NCBI GenBank assembly: GCA_965659845.1
Contig: CBFHXS010000002.1
Span: forward strand, 1 to 64,000
Source: Brumimicrobium sp965659845
Lineage (GTDB): Bacteria > Bacteroidota > Bacteroidia > Flavobacteriales_D > Crocinitomicaceae
Direction of reading: 5' to 3'
DNA length: 64,000 nucleotides
Positions 34,282-42,899 of the stretch are shown here, piece after piece. The notes beneath the pieces were generated by a model. It did no database searches and was not told where the DNA came from. It saw only the letters and a program-made list of their open reading frames with translations. Position numbers and translations under genes: made by a program. Position 1 is the first letter of the stretch, and each line of letters opens with the position of its first letter.

Positions 34282-36061
34282 TTAGAAGTAAGCGACGTAT
34301 CCAAAATGTACCTTTCCATCCCTTAAAAGTATTGGGTTGTCAAATTGTTTGCCCAAGGCATAGGAGATTGAAAATATACCAATATTAGTTCCAAAACTGA
34401 AGCCAGCACCAAACCCGTAGGGGTTATCTCTAACGTAACCATTTACATTGTTTTCGTAAATTGATTGATCAAAAAAGGCAAAGGCATGAGAGTTTCTATC
34501 AACTAAAAATCGATACTCCAGCATAAAAGTTGTGAACGTTGTTGCTCTTAAAATCTCTTCATTAAACCCCCTTTGCGTTTGTAACCCTCCAAATCTAAAC
34601 TCTTCATTTTTAAATATTTCTGGAGCATAATATATAGAGGTTGAATTAGTAAAACGAAGCACATGTCTTTTGGCAAGTGGAATAAAGAATTCAATTGCTA
34701 AGTCACCTCGAAAAGTAGTCGTATTGACAATACTATCTGGAGTAGAACCAGAGCTTGAGCGCTGACCTGAAGACAACTCCAATTCAAAACGCAATCCTCG
34801 CGAAGGGTTAGGTAAATAATCAAATTGCTGACGAAAAACCCCTATACCATATCGATTTGTTGAAACAGAAACATAATTCTCTGAAGAGTTTACTCCACCC
34901 GATAAAACATTTGAATTATCTGCTTCATAAAATGCTTTAATGTAATTCCCTCCTCTTAAAAAATACTGTACCCCTAAATTAAAATTGGTCGTTAGAAAAG
35001 AACTATCTTGTTTATATAAGTCAAACTTAGCGTCAACTCCAAAAGGGGTATTAAATAAAAAAGGATATGTTAACCTTACATCTAAATCTTGTGTTGTAGG
35101 CTGCAAGCTTCGCCAATTTACACTAAAAAGCTCACCTCTTTTGAGGATATTTTGCAATTTAAGTCGGATGTCTCCCGTAACTATGTTTTGATCTGTTACG
35201 GGGTCAGGCTGTAACCCAACAACTCCATTAACTAAACTCACCTGGTTACTTTCAAGATATAGATATAGTTCAACACCGCCCTCAGTAAATAATAGCTCAT
35301 GTGGTTTAATCTCACTTAAAAATTGAATCTGGTCGATCCTTGCGCTAATATCACTAAGGTTTGAATGATTGTATAAATCTCCTTGCTGTATTGCAATAGC
35401 GTTGATTACAAATTTTTCAGAAATCGTTGCCGTGCCTTTGATAAAAATCTCTTTAACAGCCACCTGAGGTCCTTGGCTAATTTTAAGCACTCCATGAGTA
35501 ACTGGAGCTTCAATCTTTTCAACCTCAAGATTCACTTCAGCAAATGGATAGCCATTATCGACAAGGTACTTATTGATCTTACGCATTATTGCTGAAATCT
35601 CTTTGGATCCAAATTTTATTCTAGAAAGCAATCTTTCATTGACTCCTGGTATTTTCCTAATAATTGACTGATCAGAAGAGTCAACCTTGATTTCAAGTTG
35701 GTCAAATTTCGGCCCTACAAAAACTGTAACATGTGCTGAATCTTTTTCCCACCTGATCGAATCTATATTGGCGAGTACATATCCTTTTTTAATCAGGCTA
35801 TATCTTTTATCATTGATAAAGTTGTAGATACCGTCTTTCGTTTCNNNNNNNNNNNNNNNNNNNNNNNNNNNNNNNNNNNNNNNNNNNNNNNNNNNNNNNN
35901 NNNNNNNNNNNNNNNNNNNNNNNNNNNNNNNNNNNNNNNNNNNTACCGTCAATTTTAGACCATGGCAAAACTCTATCACTCTCCAGTGATAACACATACT
36001 TCTTTTGAGCACATAATACACTGGTAGAAAAAAGTGCCAATATCAAAAATAGTCTTAACAT
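34282..36061 (-). CDS. Omp85/BamA-TamA-type outer-membrane protein, interrupted by an assembly gap
   Basis: The start at 36061 gives a signal peptide (MLRLFLILALFSTSVLCAQ). After about 40 codons the sequence enters 99 N, then resumes in a different frame (relative to the N count) at 35844 and runs to 34282. Since the N length is arbitrary, this is most likely one intact gene. The remaining part has POTRA-like repeats (about 35820-35280; KEIFIKGTATISEKFVINAI) and a D15 surface-antigen barrel ending with FRFGGLQTQRGFNEE, FMLEYRFLVDRNSHAFAFFDQ and GFGAGFSFGTNIGIFSISYALG. It probably inserts or translocates proteins at the outer membrane. It is shorter than BamA, so TamA-like or an Omp85 relative is likelier. 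Confidence 0.85.
35845..35943. other. Assembly gap (99 N)
   Basis: A run of 99 unknown bases inside the Omp85 gene. The coding frames on the two sides do not agree across this length, so the true gap length is not 99. Confidence 0.99.
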
Positions 36062-36193
36062 GAATCAACTTAACGTCACCAAAATAAGATTATTTGAATA
36101 CCTCCTGTTCAAAATACAACAGATAATTTTCTTTAAGTTGTATCATATTATATATATTTACGTTATCAAACAAAACAACAAACAAAGAAAGCT

Positions 36194-36331
36194 ATGAAAA
36201 GAATTATGCCTTGGGCTATTGTCGGAGTATTTTTAGTATCACTCGCATCTTGCGGATCTTCAAAAGCACATTGTGATGCTTATGGTGATACTGAGATCGA
36301 AATTGAAAATAACGACTTGGCACAACGTTAA
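36194..36331 (+). CDS. 45-residue lipoprotein
   Basis: A short gene reading MKRIMPWAIVGVFLVSLASC (lipobox SLASC, Cys20) and then a 25-residue mature part, GSSKAHCDAYGDTEIEIENN and DLAQR. The SSKAHCDAYG block with one further cysteine is one I associate with tiny lipoproteins common in Bacteroidota; the role is unknown. It has an AT-rich upstream region with TTTA and TATATTTA as a possible promoter, and a perfect terminator directly behind it, which supports expression. Confidence 0.7.
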   Translation: MKRIMPWAIVGVFLVSLASCGSSKAHCDAYGDTEIEIENNDLAQR

Positions 36332-36356
36332 GTTCTTAGTCAATATAGATATTTAT

Positions 36357-36383
36357 AATAGACGCTGTTTAGCGTCTATTTTT
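36357..36383. terminator. Bidirectional terminator overlapping the SCO1-like stop codon
   Basis: AATAGACGCT and AGCGTCTATT form a perfect 10-bp stem with a 4-nt loop and a following T-run. The right arm contains the stop codon of the convergent SCO1-type gene. Confidence 0.9.
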
Positions 36384-37053
36384 CTTTTAAAAGAATTTCT
36401 ACATCATCCATCAACTGGTTAACCTCAGTAATACTTGTTCCATCATAATAACCTCGAATTCTCTGCTGTTGATCTACAAGGACAAAATTATTGGTATGAA
36501 TAAAATCTGAACCTGCGTCACCAAGATTAGCCGCTTCAGCAGGTTTAAGCACAAAAAACGAATTTCTAGCTAATGAATAGAGTTCATCTTTGTCCCCAGT
36601 TAGAAAATGCCACTGACCGTCAACTGCCTTATGTTTCCGAGCATATCTGCGCATAACTTCTACGCTATCTGTTTCCGGATCGACAGTGAAGCTAAGAATT
36701 TTCAAATCCTCCTGACCTTTGAACTTACTTTGAACTCGTGTCATTTGAGCTGTCATCACAGGACATATACTACCGCATGTCGTAAAGAAGTATTCCACAA
36801 CAAACACCTTGTCCTTGACATCATCTAATGTCACAGTATCTCCTATTTGATTCGCGAAAGAAAATGAACCTATCCTATGTCCAATACCAACTTTAAGTAA
36901 TTCGGGATTCACCATTTCCGCCTTGAGATCTTTTGGCTGAATTACAGGTAATTTGCGTTCATTTAATTGATCCTTAGACATTAAATAAGCCACTGTTATT
37001 CCAATAACTACGATACTCAATATCACTACCAAACGCATATCCCTAATTTTCAA
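36376..37053 (-). CDS. SCO1/SenC family protein (copper delivery to cytochrome oxidase)
   Basis: 225 residues with an N-terminal membrane anchor (about 8-25). Thioredoxin-like fold with the copper-binding motif TCGSICP (C-x3-C) and the conserved His in DFIHTNNFVLVD. SCO proteins load Cu(A) of terminal oxidases or act as thiol reductases in the periplasm. The gene is last in a row with two membrane proteins and prfB, in the same direction; the 68-nt gap before it could hold a separate promoter. No oxidase subunits are in the window. A second Met (37038) is an alternative start. Confidence 0.9.
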   Translation of the reverse strand: MKIRDMRLVVILSIVVIGITVAYLMSKDQLNERKLPVIQPKDLKAEMVNPELLKVGIGHRIGSFSFANQIGDTVTLDDVKDKVFVVEYFFTTCGSICPVMTAQMTRVQSKFKGQEDLKILSFTVDPETDSVEVMRRYARKHKAVDGQWHFLTGDKDELYSLARNSFFVLKPAEAANLGDAGSDFIHTNNFVLVDQQQRIRGYYDGTSITEVNQLMDDVEILLKEK

Positions 37054-37121
37054 ACAAAGGTAGGTAATTTAAAACGTTGTAAAGTTTAAAAATTTCTAAT
37101 TGTGAATGATTGAAAGATACG

Positions 37122-37499
37122 TTACAGATCACTATCTAATAATTCATCATTGTTTTTATCATCGTTAACTTTTCTGATAAAAAATGATAATGATGAAATC
37201 CCTATACCTGCGATTAGTAATAGGTTTGAGAAGGGATAATGCATGAATTTGAACATTAAACCAGTAAACACACTGATCATCCCCATGTAGAAAATTAACG
37301 ACTGAATCTTGTTTACCTGTCTTTTCTGTTTGTCAAAAAAATTTGATAACAATGAAAAGACAAATCCAACAACCCCAAAACTTATAACACCAATGTAGAA
37401 TAAAACCCAATATGGAATTCCAAAGAACTTACCAAAGGAGAGCATTGCAAGACTCGAAATCGAAATGAAGAATGCTACAAAACTCAGCCTACTCCACAT
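37122..37499 (-). CDS. Four-TM membrane protein with a GldL-like motif
   Basis: 125 residues with four hydrophobic segments (about 5-25, 30-52, 66-84 and 88-107) and an acidic tail (DDKNNDELLDSDL). The third and fourth segments contain GLMFKFMHYPFSNLLLIAG. It resembles the K-x-x-H-x-P-x-x-x-x-L-L-x-x-G pattern of the gliding/T9SS motor protein GldL and related small Bacteroidota membrane proteins. It starts 6 nt after the preceding coiled-coil protein gene, so the pair is probably co-translated. It is not GldL itself, which is longer and sits beside gldK, gldM and gldN. Confidence 0.6.
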   Translation of the reverse strand: MWSRLSFVAFFISISSLAMLSFGKFFGIPYWVLFYIGVISFGVVGFVFSLLSNFFDKQKRQVNKIQSLIFYMGMISVFTGLMFKFMHYPFSNLLLIAGIGISSLSFFIRKVNDDKNNDELLDSDL

Positions 37500-37505
37500 A
37501 ATAAA

Positions 37506-38471
37506 TTATTTTAACGTGAATGTATCTTTTCCAATCAACGCGCCATCCGCAAATATTCTCACGTCATAGTTTCCACTTGGTACTTCTTTCTCCTTTAGGT
37601 TGTGAACAATCTTCATGTCTAACTGCTGACCTTGATAATTGATTTCTCTACTGCCCGTATATACAATCTCTCTTCCAGCAATCTTTACTAGATTATTCGG
37701 TCTATCCGTTAAGACTTGACCATTCGGATCAATTACCTGCATATAGATCATTTTATCTCCTGTGCGAGCAATCGTATTCTCACCAATCGTAAAAGTACAC
37801 GATATTATATCAGCTCTACCCGAACGGTTTACGGCATGGGTACTTCCATTTATTCTATACCGCAGCGCTTCCGAAACAAAATTAAAGGCATTAAGCTTAG
37901 CTCCTTTAGCTAATAACTCAGCATTTTGTTGATTCTCTTTTTCTAACTCGTCTCGTTGAGTCTTAGTTTCATTCAACTCACTGGAAGTTTGATCCAATCG
38001 ATTAGTTAAATCTAAATTCATTGTATTCAAAGAGTCAATAGTATAAATATAGCGTCGCATAATATCCCTTAAACGCTCATTCCGCTTTTTCAACTGGTTG
38101 ATTTCACGATAACTTCTAACCTTAGTGTCTTTCAATTCATCAAGTAAATTATTGATACTATCTTTTTGCATTTGAAGACTATCCGCCTTAGAAGCGTCCT
38201 TTTCAATCAGAAGATCGTATGTATTCAACATTTTCTGGAAATCATTTTTCAAATCCATTGTTGCACCATCAATATAACCAGAAAGTGCCTGATTCATTTC
38301 TTCCATCTCTTGGTCTAGTTGGGCGTTGGTTGCTCTACAATCTTCGTATGCTTGAGACTCTTTGGAATACATCCACCCCAAAACACCCGCACCAAGCAGA
38401 GCTAAAATCGTAATTAGAATCCACGCCCCGGCGCTTGACTTTTTCTCTTTTGGCAATTCTTCTTCAGACAT
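37506..38471 (-). CDS. Membrane-anchored coiled-coil protein, function unknown
   Basis: 321 residues: short acidic/basic cytoplasmic head, one TM helix (about 15-36, AWILITILALLGAGVLGWMY), a long coiled coil (about 40-190, rich in Glu, Lys, Leu, Asn) and a C-terminal beta domain (about 200-321, ISCTFTIGENTIARTGDKM ... SGNYDVRIFADGALIG). The topology predicts a large periplasmic part. I do not recognise the family. Directly downstream is the GldL-like protein; a single-TM periplasmic protein beside such a partner recalls the GldM-GldL arrangement, but there is no clear sequence match to GldM. It follows prfB after 62 nt. Confidence 0.65.
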   Translation of the reverse strand: MSEEELPKEKKSSAGAWILITILALLGAGVLGWMYSKESQAYEDCRATNAQLDQEMEEMNQALSGYIDGATMDLKNDFQKMLNTYDLLIEKDASKADSLQMQKDSINNLLDELKDTKVRSYREINQLKKRNERLRDIMRRYIYTIDSLNTMNLDLTNRLDQTSSELNETKTQRDELEKENQQNAELLAKGAKLNAFNFVSEALRYRINGSTHAVNRSGRADIISCTFTIGENTIARTGDKMIYMQVIDPNGQVLTDRPNNLVKIAGREIVYTGSREINYQGQQLDMKIVHNLKEKEVPSGNYDVRIFADGALIGKDTFTLK

Positions 38472-38533
38472 ATGATGTGTTGTTTTCTTAAAGTTACGGA
38501 AATTTATAATTTATGTTCCAATCTTAACAGTTC

Positions 38534-39619
38534 TTAAGATCCGTATTCCATGAGATAAGCTTTTAAAAATTCATTTAAATCTCCATCCATAACAGCGTCT
38601 ACATTTCCAGTTTCATGGTTAGTTCGAACATCTTTTACTAATTTATACGGATGCATAACATAGTTTCGAATTTGAGATCCCCATTCTATTTTCTTCTTCT
38701 CAGACTCTATCTCCGCTCGTTTTTCCATTCGTTTACGGATCTCCAACTCATACAGTTGAGACTTCAAAAGCTGCATTGCTTTCTCTTTATTTCCAAGTTG
38801 AGATCTCGACTCAGAGTTCTCGATCACAATTCCCGAGGGCTCATGTCTGAGACGAACAGCAGTTTCGACTTTGTTAACATTTTGTCCTCCTTTTCCACCT
38901 GAACGAAATGTTTCAAATGTTATGTCCGCAGGATTAATGTTAATCTCTATCGAATCATCGACTAAAGGGTAAACATAAACAGAGGCAAATGACGTGTGTC
39001 GTTTAGCATTTGAGTCAAAAGGCGAGATCCGGACCAATCGATGTACTCCATTTTCTCCTTTCAAATACCCAAAGGCAAAATCACCTTCAAACTCGATAGT
39101 TACTGTTTTAATTCCGGCAACGTCTCCTTCCTGATAGTTCAATTCTTTTAGTTTGTAACCATTCTTCTCTCCCCACATTGAATACATACGAAGTAACATA
39201 TTAGCCCAGTCACAGCTTTCAGTTCCTCCAGCACCTGCGGTGATTTGAAGAACGGCATTCAGGCTATCCTCCTCTCCAGAAAGCATATTCTTTAGCTCAA
39301 GTTCTTCAATTTCTGATTGGATGCTTTGATGTAACTTATCAATCTCTTCTTCTGAACCAGAACCATCCTGGTAAAACTCGATCAGTACCTCCATATCATC
39401 CATTTTGGACGAAAGACGCTCACAAGATTCCACCCAATATTTTAATTGTCTTGTCTTTTTCAGAACAACTTCTGCCTTTTTTGGGTCATCCCAAAAAGTA
39501 GGGTCTTGGGCTGTAAGTTCATTTTCATGAATCAAACGTTTCTTTTCCTCTATATTCAAATATCCAACGAGTTGCTCGATGCGTTGTTTCGTTGCCTTAA
39601 ATTGATCACTGTTAACCAT
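38534..39619 (-). CDS. prfB: Peptide chain release factor 2
   Basis: 361 residues. The tripeptide stop-recognition motif SPF is in VRISPFDSNAKRH, and the catalytic GGQ is in RSGGKGGQNVNKVETAVR. The N-terminal domain helix (PTFWDDPKKAEVVLKKTRQL) is typical of RF2. It terminates translation at UGA and UAA. The frame is continuous through GYLNIEEKK, where many bacteria have an in-frame UGA and programmed +1 frameshift (GYL-stop-D); here the codons read TAT TTG AAT ATA, so no frameshift is needed. The start used is ATG at 39619. Confidence 0.96.
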   Translation of the reverse strand: MVNSDQFKATKQRIEQLVGYLNIEEKKRLIHENELTAQDPTFWDDPKKAEVVLKKTRQLKYWVESCERLSSKMDDMEVLIEFYQDGSGSEEEIDKLHQSIQSEIEELELKNMLSGEEDSLNAVLQITAGAGGTESCDWANMLLRMYSMWGEKNGYKLKELNYQEGDVAGIKTVTIEFEGDFAFGYLKGENGVHRLVRISPFDSNAKRHTSFASVYVYPLVDDSIEININPADITFETFRSGGKGGQNVNKVETAVRLRHEPSGIVIENSESRSQLGNKEKAMQLLKSQLYELEIRKRMEKRAEIESEKKKIEWGSQIRNYVMHPYKLVKDVRTNHETGNVDAVMDGDLNEFLKAYLMEYGS

Positions 39620-39739
39620 TAATACAAAAGTAAAAATTTGTAGTCACGAAAATACACTTTTCCAAGATTTCATTACTTACGAACTGCAGAGGTTGTAGAA
39701 TATTTTTGGCGAATCTAAATCATTCTCTCAGAAATATTT

Positions 39740-39747
39740 TACATTTG
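39740..39747 (+). promoter_or_regulatory. gcvH promoter (-7 element)
   Basis: TACATTTG is an exact TAnnTTTG match; the ATG at 39767 lies 19 nt beyond it, giving a leader of about a dozen bases. No -33 element is clear. Confidence 0.5.
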
Positions 39748-39766
39748 AAAACTAAATTAATTGAAG

Positions 39767-40144
39767 ATGAATATTCCTAAGGATTTAAAGTACACCAAAG
39801 ATCACGAATGGTGCAAGGTTGATGGTGACACAGTAACAATTGGCGTTACTGATTTTGCACAAAGTGAATTGGGGGACATCGTATTTGTTGAAGTGGAAAC
39901 AGAAGGTGAGGAACTCGACAAAGAAGAAGTTTTTGGTTCGATCGAGGCGGTCAAAACAGTTTCTGATCTATTTATGCCAATAGGTGGAGAAGTAATCGAA
40001 TTTAACGAAGAGTTGGAGGCAAATCCAGAAGTAGTTAATTCTGATCCTTACGGTGAAGGTTGGATGATCAAGGTTAAAGTTGCAGATCAAAGTGAACTAG
40101 ACGAATTGCTCGAGGCTTCAGCTTACGAAGACCTTATCGGTTAA
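39767..40144 (+). CDS. gcvH: Glycine cleavage system H protein
   Basis: 125 residues from ATG 39767 (a TTG two codons earlier is unlikely). Family core: KYTKDHEWCKVDGD, GVTDFAQSELGDIVFVEV, and the lipoyl-lysine region FGSIEAVKTVSDL, then YGEGWMIKVK. It carries the lipoyl-bound aminomethyl group between the P, T and L proteins of glycine cleavage. No gcvP, gcvT or lipoate genes are in the window. The VanZ-like gene follows after 6 nt. Confidence 0.96.
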   Translation: MNIPKDLKYTKDHEWCKVDGDTVTIGVTDFAQSELGDIVFVEVETEGEELDKEEVFGSIEAVKTVSDLFMPIGGEVIEFNEELEANPEVVNSDPYGEGWMIKVKVADQSELDELLEASAYEDLIG

Positions 40145-40150
40145 TCAGCT

Positions 40151-40528
40151 GTGTTTAGATTCATTCTGCTAAGTACTATCTGGACGATATTGGTAATCGC
40201 CGTAAGTTTAATTCCTTCCACAAGTTTCGATGCACATCAATTCGAAATAGAAGGATTGGATAAAGTGATTCATTTGTCGATGTACACCTTAATGACACTT
40301 TTTTGGTCTACAGGGTTGAAAAGACAACATCAATCGAAGAAAGTCAGAAAGAATGCGTTTTTAATTGCTGTATTAGGAGGTTTTTTAATCGGTTTGATTT
40401 TAGAAATCTTGCAAGAATATTTAGTAAGCAGTCGATCTTTTGATTGGCTGGACTTGATTGCTAATGGAATTGGTTGTATTTTTGGGCTAATAGTTTTTCA
40501 ACTATTGTATAGAGATACATATCGATAA
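40151..40528 (+). CDS. VanZ-like family membrane protein
   Basis: 125 residues starting at GTG 40151, with no good ATG nearby. Four TM helices, with family motifs S-L-I-P near the first periplasmic loop, DKVIHLSMYTLMTLFWS, GFLIGLILEILQEYL and SFDWLDLIANGIGCIFGL. VanZ-type proteins have a minor effect on teicoplanin resistance in enterococci; in Bacteroidota the role is unknown. It is probably co-transcribed with gcvH, a pairing that is common in this phylum from memory. The TonB-like gene follows 43 nt later. Confidence 0.85.
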   Translation: MFRFILLSTIWTILVIAVSLIPSTSFDAHQFEIEGLDKVIHLSMYTLMTLFWSTGLKRQHQSKKVRKNAFLIAVLGGFLIGLILEILQEYLVSSRSFDWLDLIANGIGCIFGLIVFQLLYRDTYR

Positions 40529-40571
40529 GTTAGGTATGAAATTTGTAGTGAATTAAGTAAAAAAGCATATT

Positions 40572-41240
40572 ATGGAGAGTAAGAAAAATCCAGAGGTGGA
40601 CAATGAAAAGCTAAAATTGCCGCTTATCTTTTTAGGTTTTTTTATCATTGGAAGTATAATTACTTTATCATTCTCATTCAAAGCACCCGTTATCGTGGAG
40701 CAAACGGATAGAGACAAACAAGATAAATCAGAAATACCTGAAGAAGTTATTGAAATAGATCAGCCAGAAGACGAGCCTGTTGTTCAGGAAGTGCCTGAGC
40801 CAGAAGTAACTCCTCCACCTTCAGAAGATATCGTGGTTGAAGAAAATGTCGATGAAGATGAAGACATCGTTGTTGAGACTCCACCGATTGACATCGAGCC
40901 AGAACCAGAACCAGAACCAGAAGCTCCTATTGTTGATTTTCCATCTCAAGAGGCTTCGTTCCCAGGAGGTGCTGCTGCTATGAAGAAATACCTTGCTGAG
41001 AACATCAAGTATCCTGAAATTGCAATGGAGCTTGGTGACCAAGGTAAAGTTTATGTAGAGTTCGTAGTAAACAGAGATGGAAGTATTGAACAGGTAAAAA
41101 TCATGCGTGGTGTTTCCAGAGAAATTGATCAAGAGGCAAAACGAGTTGTTCGTTCTATGCCAAAATGGACTCCAGCAGAAAACAGTGGTGAAGCTGTAAG
41201 AGCTAGATGTAGAATTCCAATCAACTTTAAGCTTCAATAA
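40572..41240 (+). CDS. TonB-type energy transducer
   Basis: 222 residues: short cytoplasmic head, one TM helix (about 15-37), an acidic Pro/Glu/Val-rich linker (about 45-120) spanning the periplasm, and a C-terminal TonB domain (about 135-222, KKYLAENIKYPEIAMELGDQGKVY split by line, then GRVSREIDQEAKRVV-like helix and RCRIPINFKLQ end). It couples the ExbB/ExbD proton-motive force to TonB-dependent receptors such as the one at the start of the window; ExbBD genes are not here. The linker DNA holds four tandem CCAGAA units encoding Pro-Glu repeats. A UUCG hairpin terminator follows. Confidence 0.92.
   Translation: MESKKNPEVDNEKLKLPLIFLGFFIIGSIITLSFSFKAPVIVEQTDRDKQDKSEIPEEVIEIDQPEDEPVVQEVPEPEVTPPPSEDIVVEENVDEDEDIVVETPPIDIEPEPEPEPEAPIVDFPSQEASFPGGAAAMKKYLAENIKYPEIAMELGDQGKVYVEFVVNRDGSIEQVKIMRGVSREIDQEAKRVVRSMPKWTPAENSGEAVRARCRIPINFKLQ
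40899..40922 (+). repeat. CCAGAA tandem repeat (x4) in the TonB linker
   Basis: Four exact 6-nt units coding for Pro-Glu pairs. Unit number could change by slippage without shifting the frame, altering linker length. Confidence 0.9.
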
Positions 41241-41265
41241 ACAAAAGCTTATATTTATATAATGG

Positions 41266-41293
41266 AAAGTCTATCTTCGGGTAGACTTTTTTT
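41266..41293 (+). terminator. Intrinsic terminator with cUUCGg tetraloop
   Basis: AAAGTCTATC pairs with GGTAGACTTT around an UUCG loop closed by C-G, followed by a T-run. Confidence 0.92.
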
Positions 41294-41337
41294 GTTCTGT
41301 TTATTATATTATCTTGGTTGCACAAAACCCTTAATTT

Positions 41338-42072
41338 ATGCTAACACCCAAAGAGATTAGTAATCTTGTGGATTTAACAAGTCTCAATGCATTTGATTCT
41401 ACTGAATCAATAAATGGTTTCTTAAAACAAACACACGAATATAGTCGTGAAGGATTGAAAGTAGCTGCCGTTTGCTTCTATCCAAATTTTGCTGGACAAG
41501 CAGTGGAAGCATTAAAAGGTTCCGGAATCAAAACTGCAGTTGTTGCAGGGTCGTTTCCATCATCGCAAAGCTTTCTTTCCACTCGATTAAACGAATGTGA
41601 AATGGCTCTCGAAGCTGGTGCTGAAGAGATAGATATCGTTCTTAATCTCGGCGCTTTTGATCAAGGGGACTATGACCAAGTGACTGACGAGATTCGAGCG
41701 TTTAAAGGGCTTATGCCGGAAAACGACCTTAAAGTAATTCTCGAAACAGGATACCTTTCATCTGAAAAAAGAATAGCCAAAGCTTCAGAATTAGCGTTAG
41801 AAGGCGGTGCTGATTTTATTAAAACCTCAACTGGCAAAGAGTTTCCAGGGGCCGACTTAAAAGCTGCTAGAATTATGGCTCAAATGATACAAGAGCATGA
41901 AACTCTCACAGGTAGAAAAGCTGGTCTAAAAATAAGTGGAGGAGTTCGGACAAAAGAACAGGCGCTTGAATATATCAGCGTCGTTAAAGAGATTTTAGGA
42001 GATGCATATATACATGCAGATCATTTTAGAATAGGAGCGAGTTCACTTTTGAAAAACCTTACAACAGGATAA
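41338..42072 (+). CDS. deoC: Deoxyribose-phosphate aldolase
   Basis: 244 residues. Schiff-base lysine region GADFIKTSTGKEFPG, the proton-relay region VILETGYLS, and ISGGVRTKEQALEY (second active-site lysine-bearing loop before it, GLKISGG). It splits 2-deoxyribose 5-phosphate into glyceraldehyde 3-phosphate and acetaldehyde for nucleoside salvage. A possible -7 element TATCTTGG occurs at 41310-41317. The stop overlaps the next start (TAATG), so it is translationally coupled with cysQ. Confidence 0.95.
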   Translation: MLTPKEISNLVDLTSLNAFDSTESINGFLKQTHEYSREGLKVAAVCFYPNFAGQAVEALKGSGIKTAVVAGSFPSSQSFLSTRLNECEMALEAGAEEIDIVLNLGAFDQGDYDQVTDEIRAFKGLMPENDLKVILETGYLSSEKRIAKASELALEGGADFIKTSTGKEFPGADLKAARIMAQMIQEHETLTGRKAGLKISGGVRTKEQALEYISVVKEILGDAYIHADHFRIGASSLLKNLTTG

Positions 42073-42896
42073 TGGAGAATTTAATTTCCATATCAAAAAT
42101 ACCTGTTGAGGCAGCGATTGAAGCTTCTAAAGCCATAATGAAGATTTATCAAGGTGAGTTTGAACGCGTTGAAAAAGAGGATGGTAGTCCTGTTACCATA
42201 GCCGATCTAACCTCATCAAAGATATTGCGTGAGCATCTTAATAAAACACACCTTCCTATTACAGGAGAGGAACAGGAAAAAGCACCGTTTGAATCCAGAA
42301 AAATGTGGGATAAAAGCTGGTGCATTGACCCTCTTGATGGAACCAAAGAATTTATAAAGCGCAATGGGGAATTTGTAATAAATATTGCTCTCCTAGAAGG
42401 TCAAGTGTCGACTTTTGGATTGATAGCCTCACCGGTACAAAGAAGAATAATCTTAGGCGGACCAAAGTTTGGTGCTTATGAATTTTCATTCGATGAAGCT
42501 GAGAAATATGAAAAATGGAAAAAGCTTGATTCATTGAAACCCATTGCAGATCCGATCACAGTAATTTCTTCTAGAAGTCACTATACTGGTGATATTTTGT
42601 CGCTGATCCACAGCATAGAAGAAAACTACAACAAGTTCGAGTCTATAAAAATGGGTTCTGCACTAAAATTCTTTCATTTGGTTAATGGAAAGGCGGATGT
42701 ATACCCTCGTTTTGCTCCAACAATGGAGTGGGATATTGCAGCCGGTCAAGCTATTTTTGAAGCAATAGGTGGAGAGATCATAAATATTAAGACGGGTGAA
42801 TCATTACGATACAACAAGGAAAATTTACTTAACCCTTTTTTCATAGCATATAATAAACATGTTCCCAAAACGATAGTCTTTTCGGAAGATCTATAA
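42072..42896 (+). CDS. cysQ: 3'(2'),5'-bisphosphate nucleotidase (IMPase family)
   Basis: 274 residues. Metal-binding motifs of the inositol monophosphatase superfamily: GEEQEKA (Glu), IDPLDGTKEFI and MEWDIAAGQAI. CysQ-type enzymes hydrolyse PAP, a by-product of sulfate assimilation and sulfotransfer, to AMP. Residues around KRNGEFVINIALLEG are typical of CysQ rather than of inositol phosphatase. It overlaps deoC by one base and is followed after three bases by the first Wzi/RemB-like gene, so an operon of deoC, cysQ and two barrels is likely. Confidence 0.9.
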   Translation: MENLISISKIPVEAAIEASKAIMKIYQGEFERVEKEDGSPVTIADLTSSKILREHLNKTHLPITGEEQEKAPFESRKMWDKSWCIDPLDGTKEFIKRNGEFVINIALLEGQVSTFGLIASPVQRRIILGGPKFGAYEFSFDEAEKYEKWKKLDSLKPIADPITVISSRSHYTGDILSLIHSIEENYNKFESIKMGSALKFFHLVNGKADVYPRFAPTMEWDIAAGQAIFEAIGGEIINIKTGESLRYNKENLLNPFFIAYNKHVPKTIVFSEDL

Positions 42897-42899
42897 AAA

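Noticed and set aside
36176..36331. 45-codon lipoprotein as a possible bacteriocin precursor
   Set aside because: It has a lipobox and resembles small Bacteroidota lipoproteins, not a double-glycine leader.
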